This document shows positions 23,343 through 33,641 of a stretch of DNA of 64,000 nt, in pieces. Position 1 is the first letter of the stretch; every line of letters starts with the position of its first letter. Both the position numbers and the translations under genes were made by a program. Under the pieces are notes generated by a model. It made no database searches, was not told the DNA's origin, and was given only the letters and a program-made list of their open reading frames with translations. Source of the stretch: Phaeodactylibacter sp. (lineage in GTDB: Bacteria; Bacteroidota; Bacteroidia; Chitinophagales; Saprospiraceae); assembly GCF_022763345.1 (NCBI RefSeq), contig NZ_JALEGS010000091.1, positions 1 to 64,000 on the forward strand, written 5' to 3'.

Positions 23343-26300
23343 ATGAAAACGCCATACCCATTGCTTTTCCTCAAAAGTGGCGCCGTCCTTTGCGGTGCAC
23401 TTGCTTTTCTGATCATTACTGCTCCGTCTGCTGCAGGGCAGAAAACTTGCGCACAATCGCTGCTCCACGAGCGGCTCATGGTCGAAGACGCTGCCTACCG
23501 GCAGCGGCATTTAGCCTTTGAGGAAAGGCTGGCGGACAAGCGCTCCCGGATCAGCGGATCAGCCCGGTCCAATGACGAACTGCTCGTCCTCCCCGTTGTC
23601 TTCCATATCATTCAGAGCGATGACCAGGACCCCGTGCCGGATGCGCAGATGCAACAGGCCTTGCAGCACCTCAATGATGCCTTTGCAAATACCGGCTACT
23701 ACAATGCCGCGCAGGGCAGCAATACCTACATTCAATTCTGTATGGCGCAGCGCACTCCAGACAATTTACCCTCCACCGGTGTGGAAAGGGTGACCTCCCC
23801 GCTAGCTGTGATGGAGGGGCTAGAAAACGACATTGAACTGAAAAACCTGAGCCGGTACGAGCCCCTGCACTACATCAATATCTGGGCGGTGGAGGATGTA
23901 TGTCTGAACGGCAATTGCAACGTCACTGGCTACGCCAACCTGCCCGGTACGCACGGTCAGGACCGCGATGGTATTGTCGTAGATATTGACTACATCGGTA
24001 CATCGCCCGACAGCAGCAGTCTCCTTGCTCACGAAATGGGGCACTACCTGGGGTTGTACCACACCTTCGAGGGCGGGTGCGAAAATGACAACTGCCTGTT
24101 CGACGGCGACCGCGTTTGTGATACGCCGCCCGATCAGACGACTGCCAAGCCGCCCTGCGACCAACCTGATAACAGTTGCTTTACCGATACCGTCGATGTT
24201 TCCGACAATAACCCCTTCCGCCCCCTAAGCCTGGGCGGGCTGGGGGATCAGCCGGATGACTACCGCAACCATATGGACTACAGCCGCCTGGAATGTGGCA
24301 TTCATTTCACTCCGGGCCAAATCGAACGCATGCGGCTGTCCGCCCCGAACCAACGGCAAAGCCTCCTGAGTTCCTTCGGCTGCCGCCCGCCCTGCCCGGC
24401 ACCGGTTACGGCCGATTTTGCGCCCCTGCCGGCATCCGTCCCTCTGAATGCGCCCATCCCTTTGGAAAACCTCTCGACTAATGCGGACACCTATGTTTGG
24501 TACCTCAACGACAGCCTGATCAGCACCGCCGCTAATCCGGTGTGGACGCCCGGCACCCTGGGCCCGCAGCAGCTCCAATTGGTAGCCATGAGCGGAGATA
24601 CGCTCTGCCAGCCCGCAGTATTTCAGCAGCAGGTCACGGTCTTTTGCCCTGTTGTCCCCGCCTTCACGCCCACGGATACCACTGTGCTTGTCGGCGCCAC
24701 GCTGAATTTTGAGAATACCTCCACCGGTGCCAATGCTTACCGGTGGTTCCTACAGGACAGCCTGGTCTCAACAGGAGATTCCTACATCTTCAGCAGCAGC
24801 ACGCCTGGTTTCTACGAGATTTGCCTGGAAGCAAGCACCGGTCTCTGTGCCGAGGCTATTTGCAACCGTTTTCAGGTACAGGGGCCCTACAATGGTGGCC
24901 CGTGCGAGAATACCTTTATCACATCTGTCACAGATACTTTTACAAATGAAGTGGAGTTTCCACATCTAACGGATATCGAATTCGCCCCGGATGGTGGGTT
25001 ATACTTTTCAGGCTATGTAGGCAGTAGCTTTTTCAATAGTCAGAACTCCTTCATCAGTAAAGTCAACCCGGATGGACAAATCGGTTGGACCAGACAAATT
25101 GATATTGACCCGGATTTGAGGATATTTCAGATTACCCCCTCCGAAAACGGTATAATAGCTTGCAGCGGTAATGGATTCAACTATGGGTTCAACTTGATGG
25201 AGATCAATACCCAAACCGGAAATATTGACTGGGCAGAAAGGTGGTGGGCAGGTCCCGACACAACAGTACTTATTCAAAACATAACCCCTCTTGAAAATAG
25301 CGATAGTTACTGGCTAGCTGGATACTACAATATTGACCTGGGAAATAACAACTACTTACAAAGAGACTTTTACGGCAAGTACAATAGCCATACCAATTCA
25401 CTGGACTTCATACGGTCCTTCAATTACTATGAAAATGCCTACACTATAGACATCTCCGGCCCAATTGAAAACGCTGTTCTACTCAATGAGCATTTTTACC
25501 AGACCGTTCATTGGGCTGATTCGACCTCCAGTAATGTTATACTTGAAGCGCTACAGCCAGATGGAACTATACTTTTTTCCAAAGAATATTTACCTCAAGT
25601 TGACTCAGGCACAACTTATTTCCCTGGTGCTATGCTTGCCACCGAAGATGCACTTTTCCTGACCGGCACTGTCGCCACGGAGAATATTTTAGGTAGTGAG
25701 ACACTAATAATTAAACTTACGCCAAACGGAGAGGTCATTTGGTCAAAAAGCTATAGTTCGGAGAGCTTACTTTACCTTCAAGGTGGATCCAGCCTTTCGC
25801 AAAAGGCCAACGGAAACATTTTATTGGGTTCACAGGGAGCATCAGGCACCATAGAGAACCCCAACAATTTTCACGCTTTTATAGAAATTGACCCTGATGG
25901 GATACCCGTGGAAGCCGTAAAGGTGGACAATACTACACTGAGCGACAACCACTTTTACACTTTTTACAAATTACTGCACCGGGACAGCACCACCACTTTC
26001 GTCACCATTAATGAAGACCTAAGCTTCGAAATCCGAAAAGTGTACGAAGACTGGACAGGCTGCACCCCTTTCCTCCCATTAGCAATAGAGAGCGAAGATG
26101 TGGCCGCCGAAGTCATTGAGCACCAACCCACTTTGGAAGATGTACCACTGGAATGCATCCCCATTACCGGGAGCACAAGCCCTTTTTACAGAAACCATGA
26201 GGTCACCTGTTACTTCGAGCCTGCCCCCTGCCCGCAGGCGGAAATCTGCGACAATGGACTAGACGATAACTTCAACGGGCTGACCGATTGTGAAGACGAA

Positions 26301-29300
26301 GCCTGCCCCTGCTCGGCGGACTGCGGGCAGACATTTGTCCAACTGCTAGATGCAGGCACCGGGGCAACCACACTGGTACAAGGCAACAACGGCGATTTCT
26401 ACCTGGGCGGCCATGCGGGTGAAGCCGCTGCCATTACCCGCGCCACACTGGCGGGTAGCATCGTCTGGCAGTACACCTTTGACCTGAGCCCGGGCGCAGA
26501 CCGCATCGTCCACCTGCGCCCCGACGGCAGTGGCTTGCTGCTGGGCGGCGCTATCGGACAAGCCGGGGACGAGCGCTGGGGCACCCTGTTCAAGTACGAC
26601 CCGGTAGATAACGCCCTGCTTTGGTCGACCACCCTGCCACTTGGCAACAACGGTAGCCTCCGGAAAATCGCCCTGAACCCCGAAAATGGCCATCTTTTCT
26701 TTACGGGCAGCCTGGGGCAGGGCAACACCACAGCGGGCCTGCTGGGCGAAGTAGACACTGGTTCCGGGGCATTGCTCTGGCACCGGCAACTGGCGCAGGG
26801 CGATCAGGCTTTTCTGGAAGGGCTGACGGTTGTAGGCAGTGCCATTTACGCCACCGGACAGGCAGGTTTTGAAAACGGCCCGGGCAGCGCCCGCCCGGTC
26901 AATGCCGCCTTCACCCTGACAGGCGCAGAAGTCTGGTCGAGGCAGTACCTTGCTCCCCCCGGCGTCACCGCCCAACTCTCAGGAAGAGCGATTGCGCCGG
27001 ATGCCACCGGGCTGATTTCCGCTTTTCAGGGCGCACCGGCGGGCACCGATGCGCAGGGTGAAGGTATCGTTGGGCTATACAAAACGGACTTCTCCGGCAA
27101 TCTGGTTTGGGGCAGGGCCTTCGAGGTGCCCGGCTATACCGCGCTGCAGCCCGGGCTGGAACTGGTCAGGGCGCAGGATGGCTTCCTCCTGAGTGCGGTG
27201 GGCCAGGGAGAAAGCCAGGATTTGCTCCTCCTCAAAATCGATGCTGAAGGCAATCCGCAGTGGGCGAGAAAATATGGATTACCGGATCAAAGCACCCTTG
27301 CTTTCGCGGATGGCGGCGGCAACCGCATTTTGCAAACCGGCAGTTCCATCTATCTGGTGGGCACTTCAATAGATGCCGGAGGGACCGAAAATGCGCTATT
27401 CATCCGCACCAATCTGGAAGGGGACGTCCTGGAGGGGGAATGTACCTTCACCGCACCGGTCACCGTCAATGCAACCGACTGGGAGGTACTGCACGAAGAG
27501 GCCTACACCGCTCAGGCCCTGCCGCACAGCTTCGACCCGACCATTTCCCAGCCAGAGCCCGGGGTGGGCAGCCTGGGCAACACCTTCCTGTGCAGCCCAC
27601 CGACCTGCGAAGACCTCTGTGTCCAAAACCTGGTACTGGAAGTTGACAGCGTATTCTGCAACGGGGACAGCCTGCGCACCCGAATCCGGATTTGCAACTC
27701 CGAAGCCGGCCCGTTCTTTGGTGCGTTGCCTGTAACTTACTACGATGGGGACCCGCAGTCCGGCGCAGTCGCAATAGACAGTTTTGTAGTACAGGTAGAC
27801 AGCATCCTGAACAACCGCTGCGACACCCTTTGGCTTGACCTGCCCTATCCTTCGGGCACTGGATATCTGGTGCTGAATGACAACGGCAGCACCGCACCGC
27901 CTTTCGACCCGGAGACTGCTTTTGCCGGAGGTGCCATCATTGAATGCACCTATCTGGACAACCTCGCACCTTTGCCCTTGCAGCGCACCGCGCCGGTGGC
28001 GGACCTTGGACCCGATCAGGAAGCCTGTGAGAATGCCACCGTTGTCCTATCGCCCGGCAACTTTGACGAATACCTTTGGCAGGACGGCAGCACAGAAAGC
28101 ACCTACACCATTTTCGATGCCGGTACTTTTTGGGTGGAAGTGACGAACCGCTGCGCCCTTAGCGATGCAGATACTATTCAGGTGACCTATACCGACCCCG
28201 TAGTGCTGAGGGCAGACCCGGCGGTAGGCTTCCTCTGCCCGGAGGATACCGTACAATTATCAGCCGAAGCCCTCAGCGGCTATACCGTGGAGTGGTCGCC
28301 TGCGGGCAGCCTGAGCTGTACCAACTGCACCACGCCCCTTGCCAGCCCGGACAGTACGACCCTGTACGTTGTCACCTCTGAGAATGGTGAAGGTTGTGCC
28401 AGCGTGGACAGCATTACCCTCAGTCTGATTCCCTGCGACCAAACACTGGACACGGTTGTCTGTGCCAATGACAGCCTTTTGCTTGAAAATTCCTGGTTCC
28501 TGCCCGGAGATACCGATACCCTGACCGATGCCTCCGGCGCACTGCAACTAATCCGGGTTGCACCTATTGATACCCAACTCGTGTTCCTGGATACGCTGGC
28601 CTGCGCTGCCGGGACAATCGACTATGCCGGCACCACACTCGCTCCGGACACCACTGCTCTATTCACCTTTACCAACGCGGAAGGCTGTGACTCTACGGTT
28701 GCCCTCAACGTCGGAGCAAGGCCACCCATAACCGGCAGTTCAAACCTACAGATTTGCGCGGGCGATACGGCAACGGTTTTTGGCTTGCCGCAGACCGAAG
28801 CCGGTACGTATGCTCAAACCTTTGCATCAGTTACCGGCTGCGACTCCGTCCACACTTTAACGCTGACAGTGGTTGATACCCCATCCGTTCAGTTGGATGA
28901 TGCACGGCTCGATTGCACGACCCTGACAGGCGAATTGGAGGGCAGTCCTTTCGGGGGCACACCGCCCTACGCTTACACATGGAGCAATGGCCCTACCACT
29001 GCTTCAAATACCGAGCTGATGCCAGGGTTGTACACCATTACCATCACCGACGCTAATGACTGCAGCAATTTCGCCAGTGCTACGGTACTGGATGAGCTGC
29101 CGCAAATCGCCCTTTCGGTCCTTGTGGATTCCGCCTCCTGCTTTGGCACGCCCGATGGACAGATTACCGTTTCGGAAAGTACCGGCGGCACGCCTCCTTA
29201 TGCCTACCGCCTTAACGATGGTGATTTCTCCGAAGACCGTCAGTTCGACAACCTGGAAGCTGGCGTCTATACCCTGTCCATTCGCGATGTGCGGGGATGC

Positions 29301-29870
29301 CTGAGCGACACCCAAATCGTGATAGGCAGCCCCCCTGAATTACTGTTAGCCCTTCCCGCCGACACAACTTTGGAGCTAGGACAGACGGTGGAGCTTGCTG
29401 CGCAGGTCAGTGGCGGGTCGGACTTGTTTGAATGGTCTCCTCCAGACGGCCTTGATTGTACCGATTGCCCCAACCCAATAGCCCAACCAGTAGAGACCAC
29501 CACTTATCAGCTGCTGATCAGCACCCTGGAAGGCTGTACCACGGCGGAAAGCATCACCATTATTGTGGAGCGGCCCAGAAAGCTTTACATCCCAAATGTC
29601 TTTTCACCCAATGGTGATGGCAGAAATGATGTATTCCGGGTTTTCCCCGGTCCCGGGGTTCAGCAAATTGTACAATCACAGATTTTTGACCGTTGGGGCG
29701 GGTTGGTCTTTGAAGCAGGCAACTACACACCGGATGCCACGCAACCTACCTGGGACGGCACCGTTGGCGGCAATCTGATGTCCTCCGGGGTCTTCACCTA
29801 TACGATTGAAGTGTTGTTTATCGATGGGCAGGTGGAGCGCTTTTCGGGCAGTGTGCTGCTTTTACGGTAA
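23343..29870 (+). CDS. Giant secreted M43 metalloprotease with type B T9SS sorting domain
   Basis: A 2175-residue secreted protein. Signal peptide about 1-32. A pappalysin-type (M43) protease domain (about 60-345) has zinc motif H230-E-M-G-H234-x5-H240. Two PKD-like domains follow (about 350-520), then two propeller-like segments (about 530-960 and 1000-1400) joined by a Cys/Asp-rich CDNGLDDNFNG motif. Ig-like modules come next, then SprB-type repeats (GGTPPYAYTWSN, GGTPPYAYRLND). The end is a gliding-motility sorting domain (about 2085-2175, NVFSPNGDGRNDVF). It would be exported by the type IX system. ATG at 23343; another ATG at 23331 is possible. Confidence 0.92.
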   Translation: MKTPYPLLFLKSGAVLCGALAFLIITAPSAAGQKTCAQSLLHERLMVEDAAYRQRHLAFEERLADKRSRISGSARSNDELLVLPVVFHIIQSDDQDPVPDAQMQQALQHLNDAFANTGYYNAAQGSNTYIQFCMAQRTPDNLPSTGVERVTSPLAVMEGLENDIELKNLSRYEPLHYINIWAVEDVCLNGNCNVTGYANLPGTHGQDRDGIVVDIDYIGTSPDSSSLLAHEMGHYLGLYHTFEGGCENDNCLFDGDRVCDTPPDQTTAKPPCDQPDNSCFTDTVDVSDNNPFRPLSLGGLGDQPDDYRNHMDYSRLECGIHFTPGQIERMRLSAPNQRQSLLSSFGCRPPCPAPVTADFAPLPASVPLNAPIPLENLSTNADTYVWYLNDSLISTAANPVWTPGTLGPQQLQLVAMSGDTLCQPAVFQQQVTVFCPVVPAFTPTDTTVLVGATLNFENTSTGANAYRWFLQDSLVSTGDSYIFSSSTPGFYEICLEASTGLCAEAICNRFQVQGPYNGGPCENTFITSVTDTFTNEVEFPHLTDIEFAPDGGLYFSGYVGSSFFNSQNSFISKVNPDGQIGWTRQIDIDPDLRIFQITPSENGIIACSGNGFNYGFNLMEINTQTGNIDWAERWWAGPDTTVLIQNITPLENSDSYWLAGYYNIDLGNNNYLQRDFYGKYNSHTNSLDFIRSFNYYENAYTIDISGPIENAVLLNEHFYQTVHWADSTSSNVILEALQPDGTILFSKEYLPQVDSGTTYFPGAMLATEDALFLTGTVATENILGSETLIIKLTPNGEVIWSKSYSSESLLYLQGGSSLSQKANGNILLGSQGASGTIENPNNFHAFIEIDPDGIPVEAVKVDNTTLSDNHFYTFYKLLHRDSTTTFVTINEDLSFEIRKVYEDWTGCTPFLPLAIESEDVAAEVIEHQPTLEDVPLECIPITGSTSPFYRNHEVTCYFEPAPCPQAEICDNGLDDNFNGLTDCEDEACPCSADCGQTFVQLLDAGTGATTLVQGNNGDFYLGGHAGEAAAITRATLAGSIVWQYTFDLSPGADRIVHLRPDGSGLLLGGAIGQAGDERWGTLFKYDPVDNALLWSTTLPLGNNGSLRKIALNPENGHLFFTGSLGQGNTTAGLLGEVDTGSGALLWHRQLAQGDQAFLEGLTVVGSAIYATGQAGFENGPGSARPVNAAFTLTGAEVWSRQYLAPPGVTAQLSGRAIAPDATGLISAFQGAPAGTDAQGEGIVGLYKTDFSGNLVWGRAFEVPGYTALQPGLELVRAQDGFLLSAVGQGESQDLLLLKIDAEGNPQWARKYGLPDQSTLAFADGGGNRILQTGSSIYLVGTSIDAGGTENALFIRTNLEGDVLEGECTFTAPVTVNATDWEVLHEEAYTAQALPHSFDPTISQPEPGVGSLGNTFLCSPPTCEDLCVQNLVLEVDSVFCNGDSLRTRIRICNSEAGPFFGALPVTYYDGDPQSGAVAIDSFVVQVDSILNNRCDTLWLDLPYPSGTGYLVLNDNGSTAPPFDPETAFAGGAIIECTYLDNLAPLPLQRTAPVADLGPDQEACENATVVLSPGNFDEYLWQDGSTESTYTIFDAGTFWVEVTNRCALSDADTIQVTYTDPVVLRADPAVGFLCPEDTVQLSAEALSGYTVEWSPAGSLSCTNCTTPLASPDSTTLYVVTSENGEGCASVDSITLSLIPCDQTLDTVVCANDSLLLENSWFLPGDTDTLTDASGALQLIRVAPIDTQLVFLDTLACAAGTIDYAGTTLAPDTTALFTFTNAEGCDSTVALNVGARPPITGSSNLQICAGDTATVFGLPQTEAGTYAQTFASVTGCDSVHTLTLTVVDTPSVQLDDARLDCTTLTGELEGSPFGGTPPYAYTWSNGPTTASNTELMPGLYTITITDANDCSNFASATVLDELPQIALSVLVDSASCFGTPDGQITVSESTGGTPPYAYRLNDGDFSEDRQFDNLEAGVYTLSIRDVRGCLSDTQIVIGSPPELLLALPADTTLELGQTVELAAQVSGGSDLFEWSPPDGLDCTDCPNPIAQPVETTTYQLLISTLEGCTTAESITIIVERPRKLYIPNVFSPNGDGRNDVFRVFPGPGVQQIVQSQIFDRWGGLVFEAGNYTPDATQPTWDGTVGGNLMSSGVFTYTIEVLFIDGQVERFSGSVLLLR

Positions 29871-29887
29871 TAAAGGCCCTGTTGGGG

Positions 29888-30424
29888 CTAAAACACCCGC
29901 GGCTCAAACCCCTCCGCATTCATAATCGCAGCGGAATCACCGGTGGCACGAATGACGAACAAACCTCGTTTTTCGGCCATATCTTCGCTGTTCTCTTCGG
30001 CGCGTAGGAAAGCAACGGCACCGTAAACGTTGTGGTCATGGTATTCGGACAGCCAGGTTTTTACCTGTTGCAGCTTTTTGATGTGCTGACGGACATGCTT
30101 CGTGCGCAAGGTAGTCTTGACTTCGATGACTACGATCTCTTTGCCATTGTGGGCAATGATGTCGAACTCATAGCTGTTGCCTTCGTAGTTGCCTTTCACA
30201 CGGGTGGAGGTCCGGTTAATTTTGATGCCCTTTTCCTGAAGGATACGCACCACATCACCCTCAACCAGGGACTCCATGAGGCGCCGCCACTGTGATTCGA
30301 ATAAGTCGAAAGCCTGTTGAATGCGTTTGTCGGTTTCCTTAAACCTTGCATCCGTTTCTTTGAACTTCGCGTCCGTCTCTTTGAACAGTTGCTTGATTTC
30401 TGCCCAGGTCAATTCTTCTGCCAT
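29888..30424 (-). CDS. Coiled-coil PD-(D/E)XK nuclease-like protein
   Basis: A 178-residue protein. The N-terminus carries three near-identical units (KETDAKF, KETDARF, KETDKRI) forming a coiled coil, followed by a small PD-(D/E)XK-like core with Asp88 in EFDIIAHNG and E101-V-K103. Similar proteins are annotated as DUF3782-like and are often hypothetical. It could be a DNA-binding or nuclease-like protein, but activity is unknown. ATG at 30424 was preferred over TTG at 30457. It runs convergent to the giant protease gene, 17 bases apart. Confidence 0.75.
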   Translation of the reverse strand: MAEELTWAEIKQLFKETDAKFKETDARFKETDKRIQQAFDLFESQWRRLMESLVEGDVVRILQEKGIKINRTSTRVKGNYEGNSYEFDIIAHNGKEIVVIEVKTTLRTKHVRQHIKKLQQVKTWLSEYHDHNVYGAVAFLRAEENSEDMAEKRGLFVIRATGDSAAIMNAEGFEPRVF

Positions 30425-30546
30425 GAGTAGTCCGTTTTGAATTAACGCTGAATACAAAACTCCTGTAAGGGCGGTTAAGTTCCCACCTCATCTTCCCCAA
30501 CCCGCCTTTTACAAGCCCTCAGGCAGCATATCTACCACAATTTTTC

Positions 30547-30554
30547 TACCTTTG
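30547..30554 (+). promoter_or_regulatory. Promoter -7 box of the pheS unit
   Basis: TACCTTTG fits TAnnTTTG, 38 bases before the pheS ATG. Confidence 0.6.
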
Positions 30555-30592
30555 GGCGTCTTAAACTGGACTTGAAAAATATCCGAACCGCT

Positions 30593-31630
30593 ATGTCAGC
30601 AGACACCTTCAGCAAAGTAGACGAAATGAAGGCGGCCATTGAGGCCGATCAGCCGGGCGACCTGCAGGCGCTTGAGCAGTTTCGCATCAAATACCTGGGC
30701 TCCAAAAACGTCATAAAGGCGCTGTTTGGGGAAATCCGCAACATCCCGAACGAGCAGAAAAAGGAGTACGGGCAGCGGGTCAACGCCGTGAAGGAAGCCG
30801 CAGAGGCCAAGTACAACAGCCTGAAACAGCAGCTCGAAACCGCTGCAGAAGAAGCGGCCGTCAAAGACATTGACCTGACCGCACCGGGCGAACCCATCGA
30901 ACTGGGGTCCCGCCACCCGATTGCAGTGACCATGAACCGCATCATCCGCATCTTTGAGCGTATTGGTTTTGTGGTGGCCGACGACCGGGAAATTGAGGAC
31001 GACTGGCACAATTTCACCGCTATGAATACGCCGGAAGACCACCCGGCACGCGATATGCAGGACACTTTCTACCTTCAAAACAGCATGGAGATGCTCCTGC
31101 GCACCCACACCTCTTCGGTACAGGCACGGGTGATGAAGCATACACAGCCGCCCATCCGCATTATTGCGCCGGGCCGGGTGTACCGCAACGAGACCGTCTC
31201 CGCACGCTCCCACTGCCAGTTCCATCAGGTGGAAGGCTTGTATGTGGATGAGAATGTCTCTTTCGCCGATCTGAAGCAGACGCTGCTGTACTTCGCCCGG
31301 GAGATGTTCGGGCCCGATGCCCAAATCCGCCTGCGCCCTTCTTACTTCCCGTTTACTGAGCCCAGCGCGGAGATGGACGTCTACCTCGGCACTGAAACCG
31401 AGAAGGACTACCGCCTCACCAAGGGCACCGGCTGGCTGGAAATCCTGGGATGCGGCATGGTTGACCCCGCTGTACTGGAAAACTGTGGTATTGACTCGAC
31501 TAAGTATACCGGCTTTGCCTTCGGCATGGGCATTGAGCGGCAGGCCCTGCGCCTGTACGACATCGGCGACATCCGCCTTTTCTTTGAGAACGATGTGCGC
31601 TTCCTGAAGCAATTCGCTTCTACGATCTAG
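30593..31630 (+). CDS. pheS: Phenylalanine--tRNA ligase alpha subunit
   Basis: Catalytic alpha subunit of the alpha2-beta2 PheRS. The 345-residue length is usual. An N-terminal coiled coil (about 1-95) precedes the class II catalytic core with motif 2 (RVYRNETVSARSHCQFHQVEG) and motif 3 (GMGIERQALRLYDI). The beta subunit (pheT) is not adjacent. It opens a unit with hisS, a small exported protein, gatA and a MutS-like gene. ATG at 30593 was preferred over an upstream TTG. Confidence 0.95.
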   Translation: MSADTFSKVDEMKAAIEADQPGDLQALEQFRIKYLGSKNVIKALFGEIRNIPNEQKKEYGQRVNAVKEAAEAKYNSLKQQLETAAEEAAVKDIDLTAPGEPIELGSRHPIAVTMNRIIRIFERIGFVVADDREIEDDWHNFTAMNTPEDHPARDMQDTFYLQNSMEMLLRTHTSSVQARVMKHTQPPIRIIAPGRVYRNETVSARSHCQFHQVEGLYVDENVSFADLKQTLLYFAREMFGPDAQIRLRPSYFPFTEPSAEMDVYLGTETEKDYRLTKGTGWLEILGCGMVDPAVLENCGIDSTKYTGFAFGMGIERQALRLYDIGDIRLFFENDVRFLKQFASTI

Positions 31631-31641
31631 AAAAAACGACT

Positions 31642-33009
31642 ATGAAACCGAGTATCCCAAAAGGTACACGCGACTTCGGCCCGGCTGAGGTCCTCAAACG
31701 CAATTACATATTCGACACCATCAGGGAAGTCTTCGTGCGCTATGGCTTTCAGCCTATTGAGACACCAGCCATGGAAGACCTCTCCACCCTTACCGGCAAG
31801 TACGGGGAGGAAGGCGACCAACTGCTGTTCAAAGTACTGAATAACGGCGATTTCCTCTCCAAAGCGGATGATCAGGCGCTGCAGGCTAAGGACTCGGCAA
31901 AGCTGGTCCCTTCCATTTCCAAGCGGGGGCTGCGCTATGACCTTACCGTGCCCTTCGCCCGCTTTGTGGCCATGCACCAAAACGATATTCCTTTTCCTTT
32001 CAAGCGCTACCAAATTCAACCGGTTTGGCGTGCCGACCGGCCCCAAAAAGGGCGTTATCAGGAATTTTACCAATGCGATGTGGATGTGGTGGGCTCGGAG
32101 TCGCTCATGTTCGAAGCCGAACTCGCACAGATTTACGATGAGGTCTTCCAAAAGCTGGGGCTCAAGGTGGTCATCAAGCTCAACAACCGGAAAATTCTGG
32201 CGGGCATGGCAGAAGCTGCCGGATTATCTGAAGACCGCTTCATGGACATGACTATAGCCATCGATAAGCTCGATAAAATTGGTATGGATGGTGTGAAACA
32301 GGAGCTCAGCAAGCGGGATATTTCGGACGACGCTATTGCCAAAATTGAGGCCATGCTGGGCACCACCGAGCTGGAAGCCCTGAAAGCCACCTTTGCGGCA
32401 AGCGAAACCGGGCTCAAAGGCATTGAAGAACTGGAAACGGTCTTCAGTTACCTCAATCTGGGCGACACCCACAACACCATCCAATTCGATATCACACTGG
32501 CCCGCGGGCTCAACTACTACACCGGCTGCATTTACGAAGTAGCGGTTGACCTGAGCGCACAGGGGCAGGAAAACATCAAAATGGGCAGCATAGGCGGAGG
32601 CGGCCGCTACGCCAACCTCACTGAAAACTTTGGCATGAAGACCAATGGTTCCGGTGTGGGCGTGTCCTTCGGGGCGGAGCGCATTTACGATGTCATGGAA
32701 GAACTCAGCCTCTTCCCGGAAGACAAAGCAAATACCCTCCAACTGCTGTTCATTGCCTTTGATGAGAAGGCGCACCGCTACGCTTTCAAAGCGCTGCAGC
32801 AGGTACGGGCAGCGGGCATCAATGCGGAGCTTTACCCGGAACCCACCAAGTTGAAAAAGCAGATGAAGTATGCCGATCAGCGGAATGTGCCTTACACGAT
32901 CGTTATTGGAGACCGCGAGATGGAATCGGGCGAGCTGGCCTTCAAAAACATGGCGACAGGCCAACAGGAAAACCTCCAACTGAATGCGATCATAGACCAA
33001 CTGAAGTGA
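31642..33009 (+). CDS. hisS: Histidine--tRNA ligase
   Basis: Charges tRNA-His. The 455-residue protein has the HisRS opening (KPSIPKGTRDFGP), class II motif 2 (VWRADRPQKGRYQEFYQCDVD) and the histidine-binding ARGLNYYTGCIYE segment, followed by an anticodon-binding domain (about 360-455). It lies 11 bases after pheS and its stop overlaps the next start (TGATG). Confidence 0.96.
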   Translation: MKPSIPKGTRDFGPAEVLKRNYIFDTIREVFVRYGFQPIETPAMEDLSTLTGKYGEEGDQLLFKVLNNGDFLSKADDQALQAKDSAKLVPSISKRGLRYDLTVPFARFVAMHQNDIPFPFKRYQIQPVWRADRPQKGRYQEFYQCDVDVVGSESLMFEAELAQIYDEVFQKLGLKVVIKLNNRKILAGMAEAAGLSEDRFMDMTIAIDKLDKIGMDGVKQELSKRDISDDAIAKIEAMLGTTELEALKATFAASETGLKGIEELETVFSYLNLGDTHNTIQFDITLARGLNYYTGCIYEVAVDLSAQGQENIKMGSIGGGGRYANLTENFGMKTNGSGVGVSFGAERIYDVMEELSLFPEDKANTLQLLFIAFDEKAHRYAFKALQQVRAAGINAELYPEPTKLKKQMKYADQRNVPYTIVIGDREMESGELAFKNMATGQQENLQLNAIIDQLK

Positions 33010-33635
33010 TGAAGCGTTTTTACCTCAGCTTATTGCTTTGTGCCATCAGCAGCCTCGTTATTGCGCAGGAGTTGCAGCTGGAAAACACCGCTAGCGGGCG
33101 TAGCTTTATCCTTAAGCCAGGCAGCACAGTCGATTTGCACCTGGATTTGCCCGCCGCTCAGATGGTTCGTACCAACAACCGGGTGCTGACCGGTGCGCTG
33201 CAGGCCCCGGAAAAAGGGCTGCTGCAAATCCTGCCCGTGCAGGAAACCAAGCAGTATATTTTTGAGAACGGGCTGGAGCGGGAAGACAATACCTATTATG
33301 AAGCGCTCCTCGGCCGCCAACCCTTCCGCCTTCCCCTGGAAGAGGTCAATTCAATCCATTACCGCACTCCGGCTATCGAGCACCTGAATAAAGCGGGCAA
33401 AATCCTGCTGGCTGCTGGCGCTGCCGGTGCGTTGCTCGTTGCTCCACTGGCCAGCATTGATTACGGTGAAGGCAGCTTCAATGGGGACCGCTACTTCCGC
33501 ATCGCCGGGTACAGCCTGATTACGGCTGGCGTGGGCGTAGCTGTGAAATTTGGCACCCGCAAACGTAAATTTACCATCCTGCAGCCCGGCGAAAGCCCGG
33601 ATAAAAACCGCTGGACCTTAAAGATGCTTAACTAA
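33009..33635 (+). CDS. Exported protein of unknown function
   Basis: A 208-residue protein with a signal peptide (about 1-20, ending VIAQE). The mature part has a beta-rich region, then two weakly hydrophobic stretches (about 130-150 and 167-185) that may anchor it. No family recognised. Its start overlaps the hisS stop, so translation is probably coupled. An in-frame GTG one codon upstream is also possible. Confidence 0.65.
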   Translation: MKRFYLSLLLCAISSLVIAQELQLENTASGRSFILKPGSTVDLHLDLPAAQMVRTNNRVLTGALQAPEKGLLQILPVQETKQYIFENGLEREDNTYYEALLGRQPFRLPLEEVNSIHYRTPAIEHLNKAGKILLAAGAAGALLVAPLASIDYGEGSFNGDRYFRIAGYSLITAGVGVAVKFGTRKRKFTILQPGESPDKNRWTLKMLN

Positions 33636-33641
33636 TCTGCC

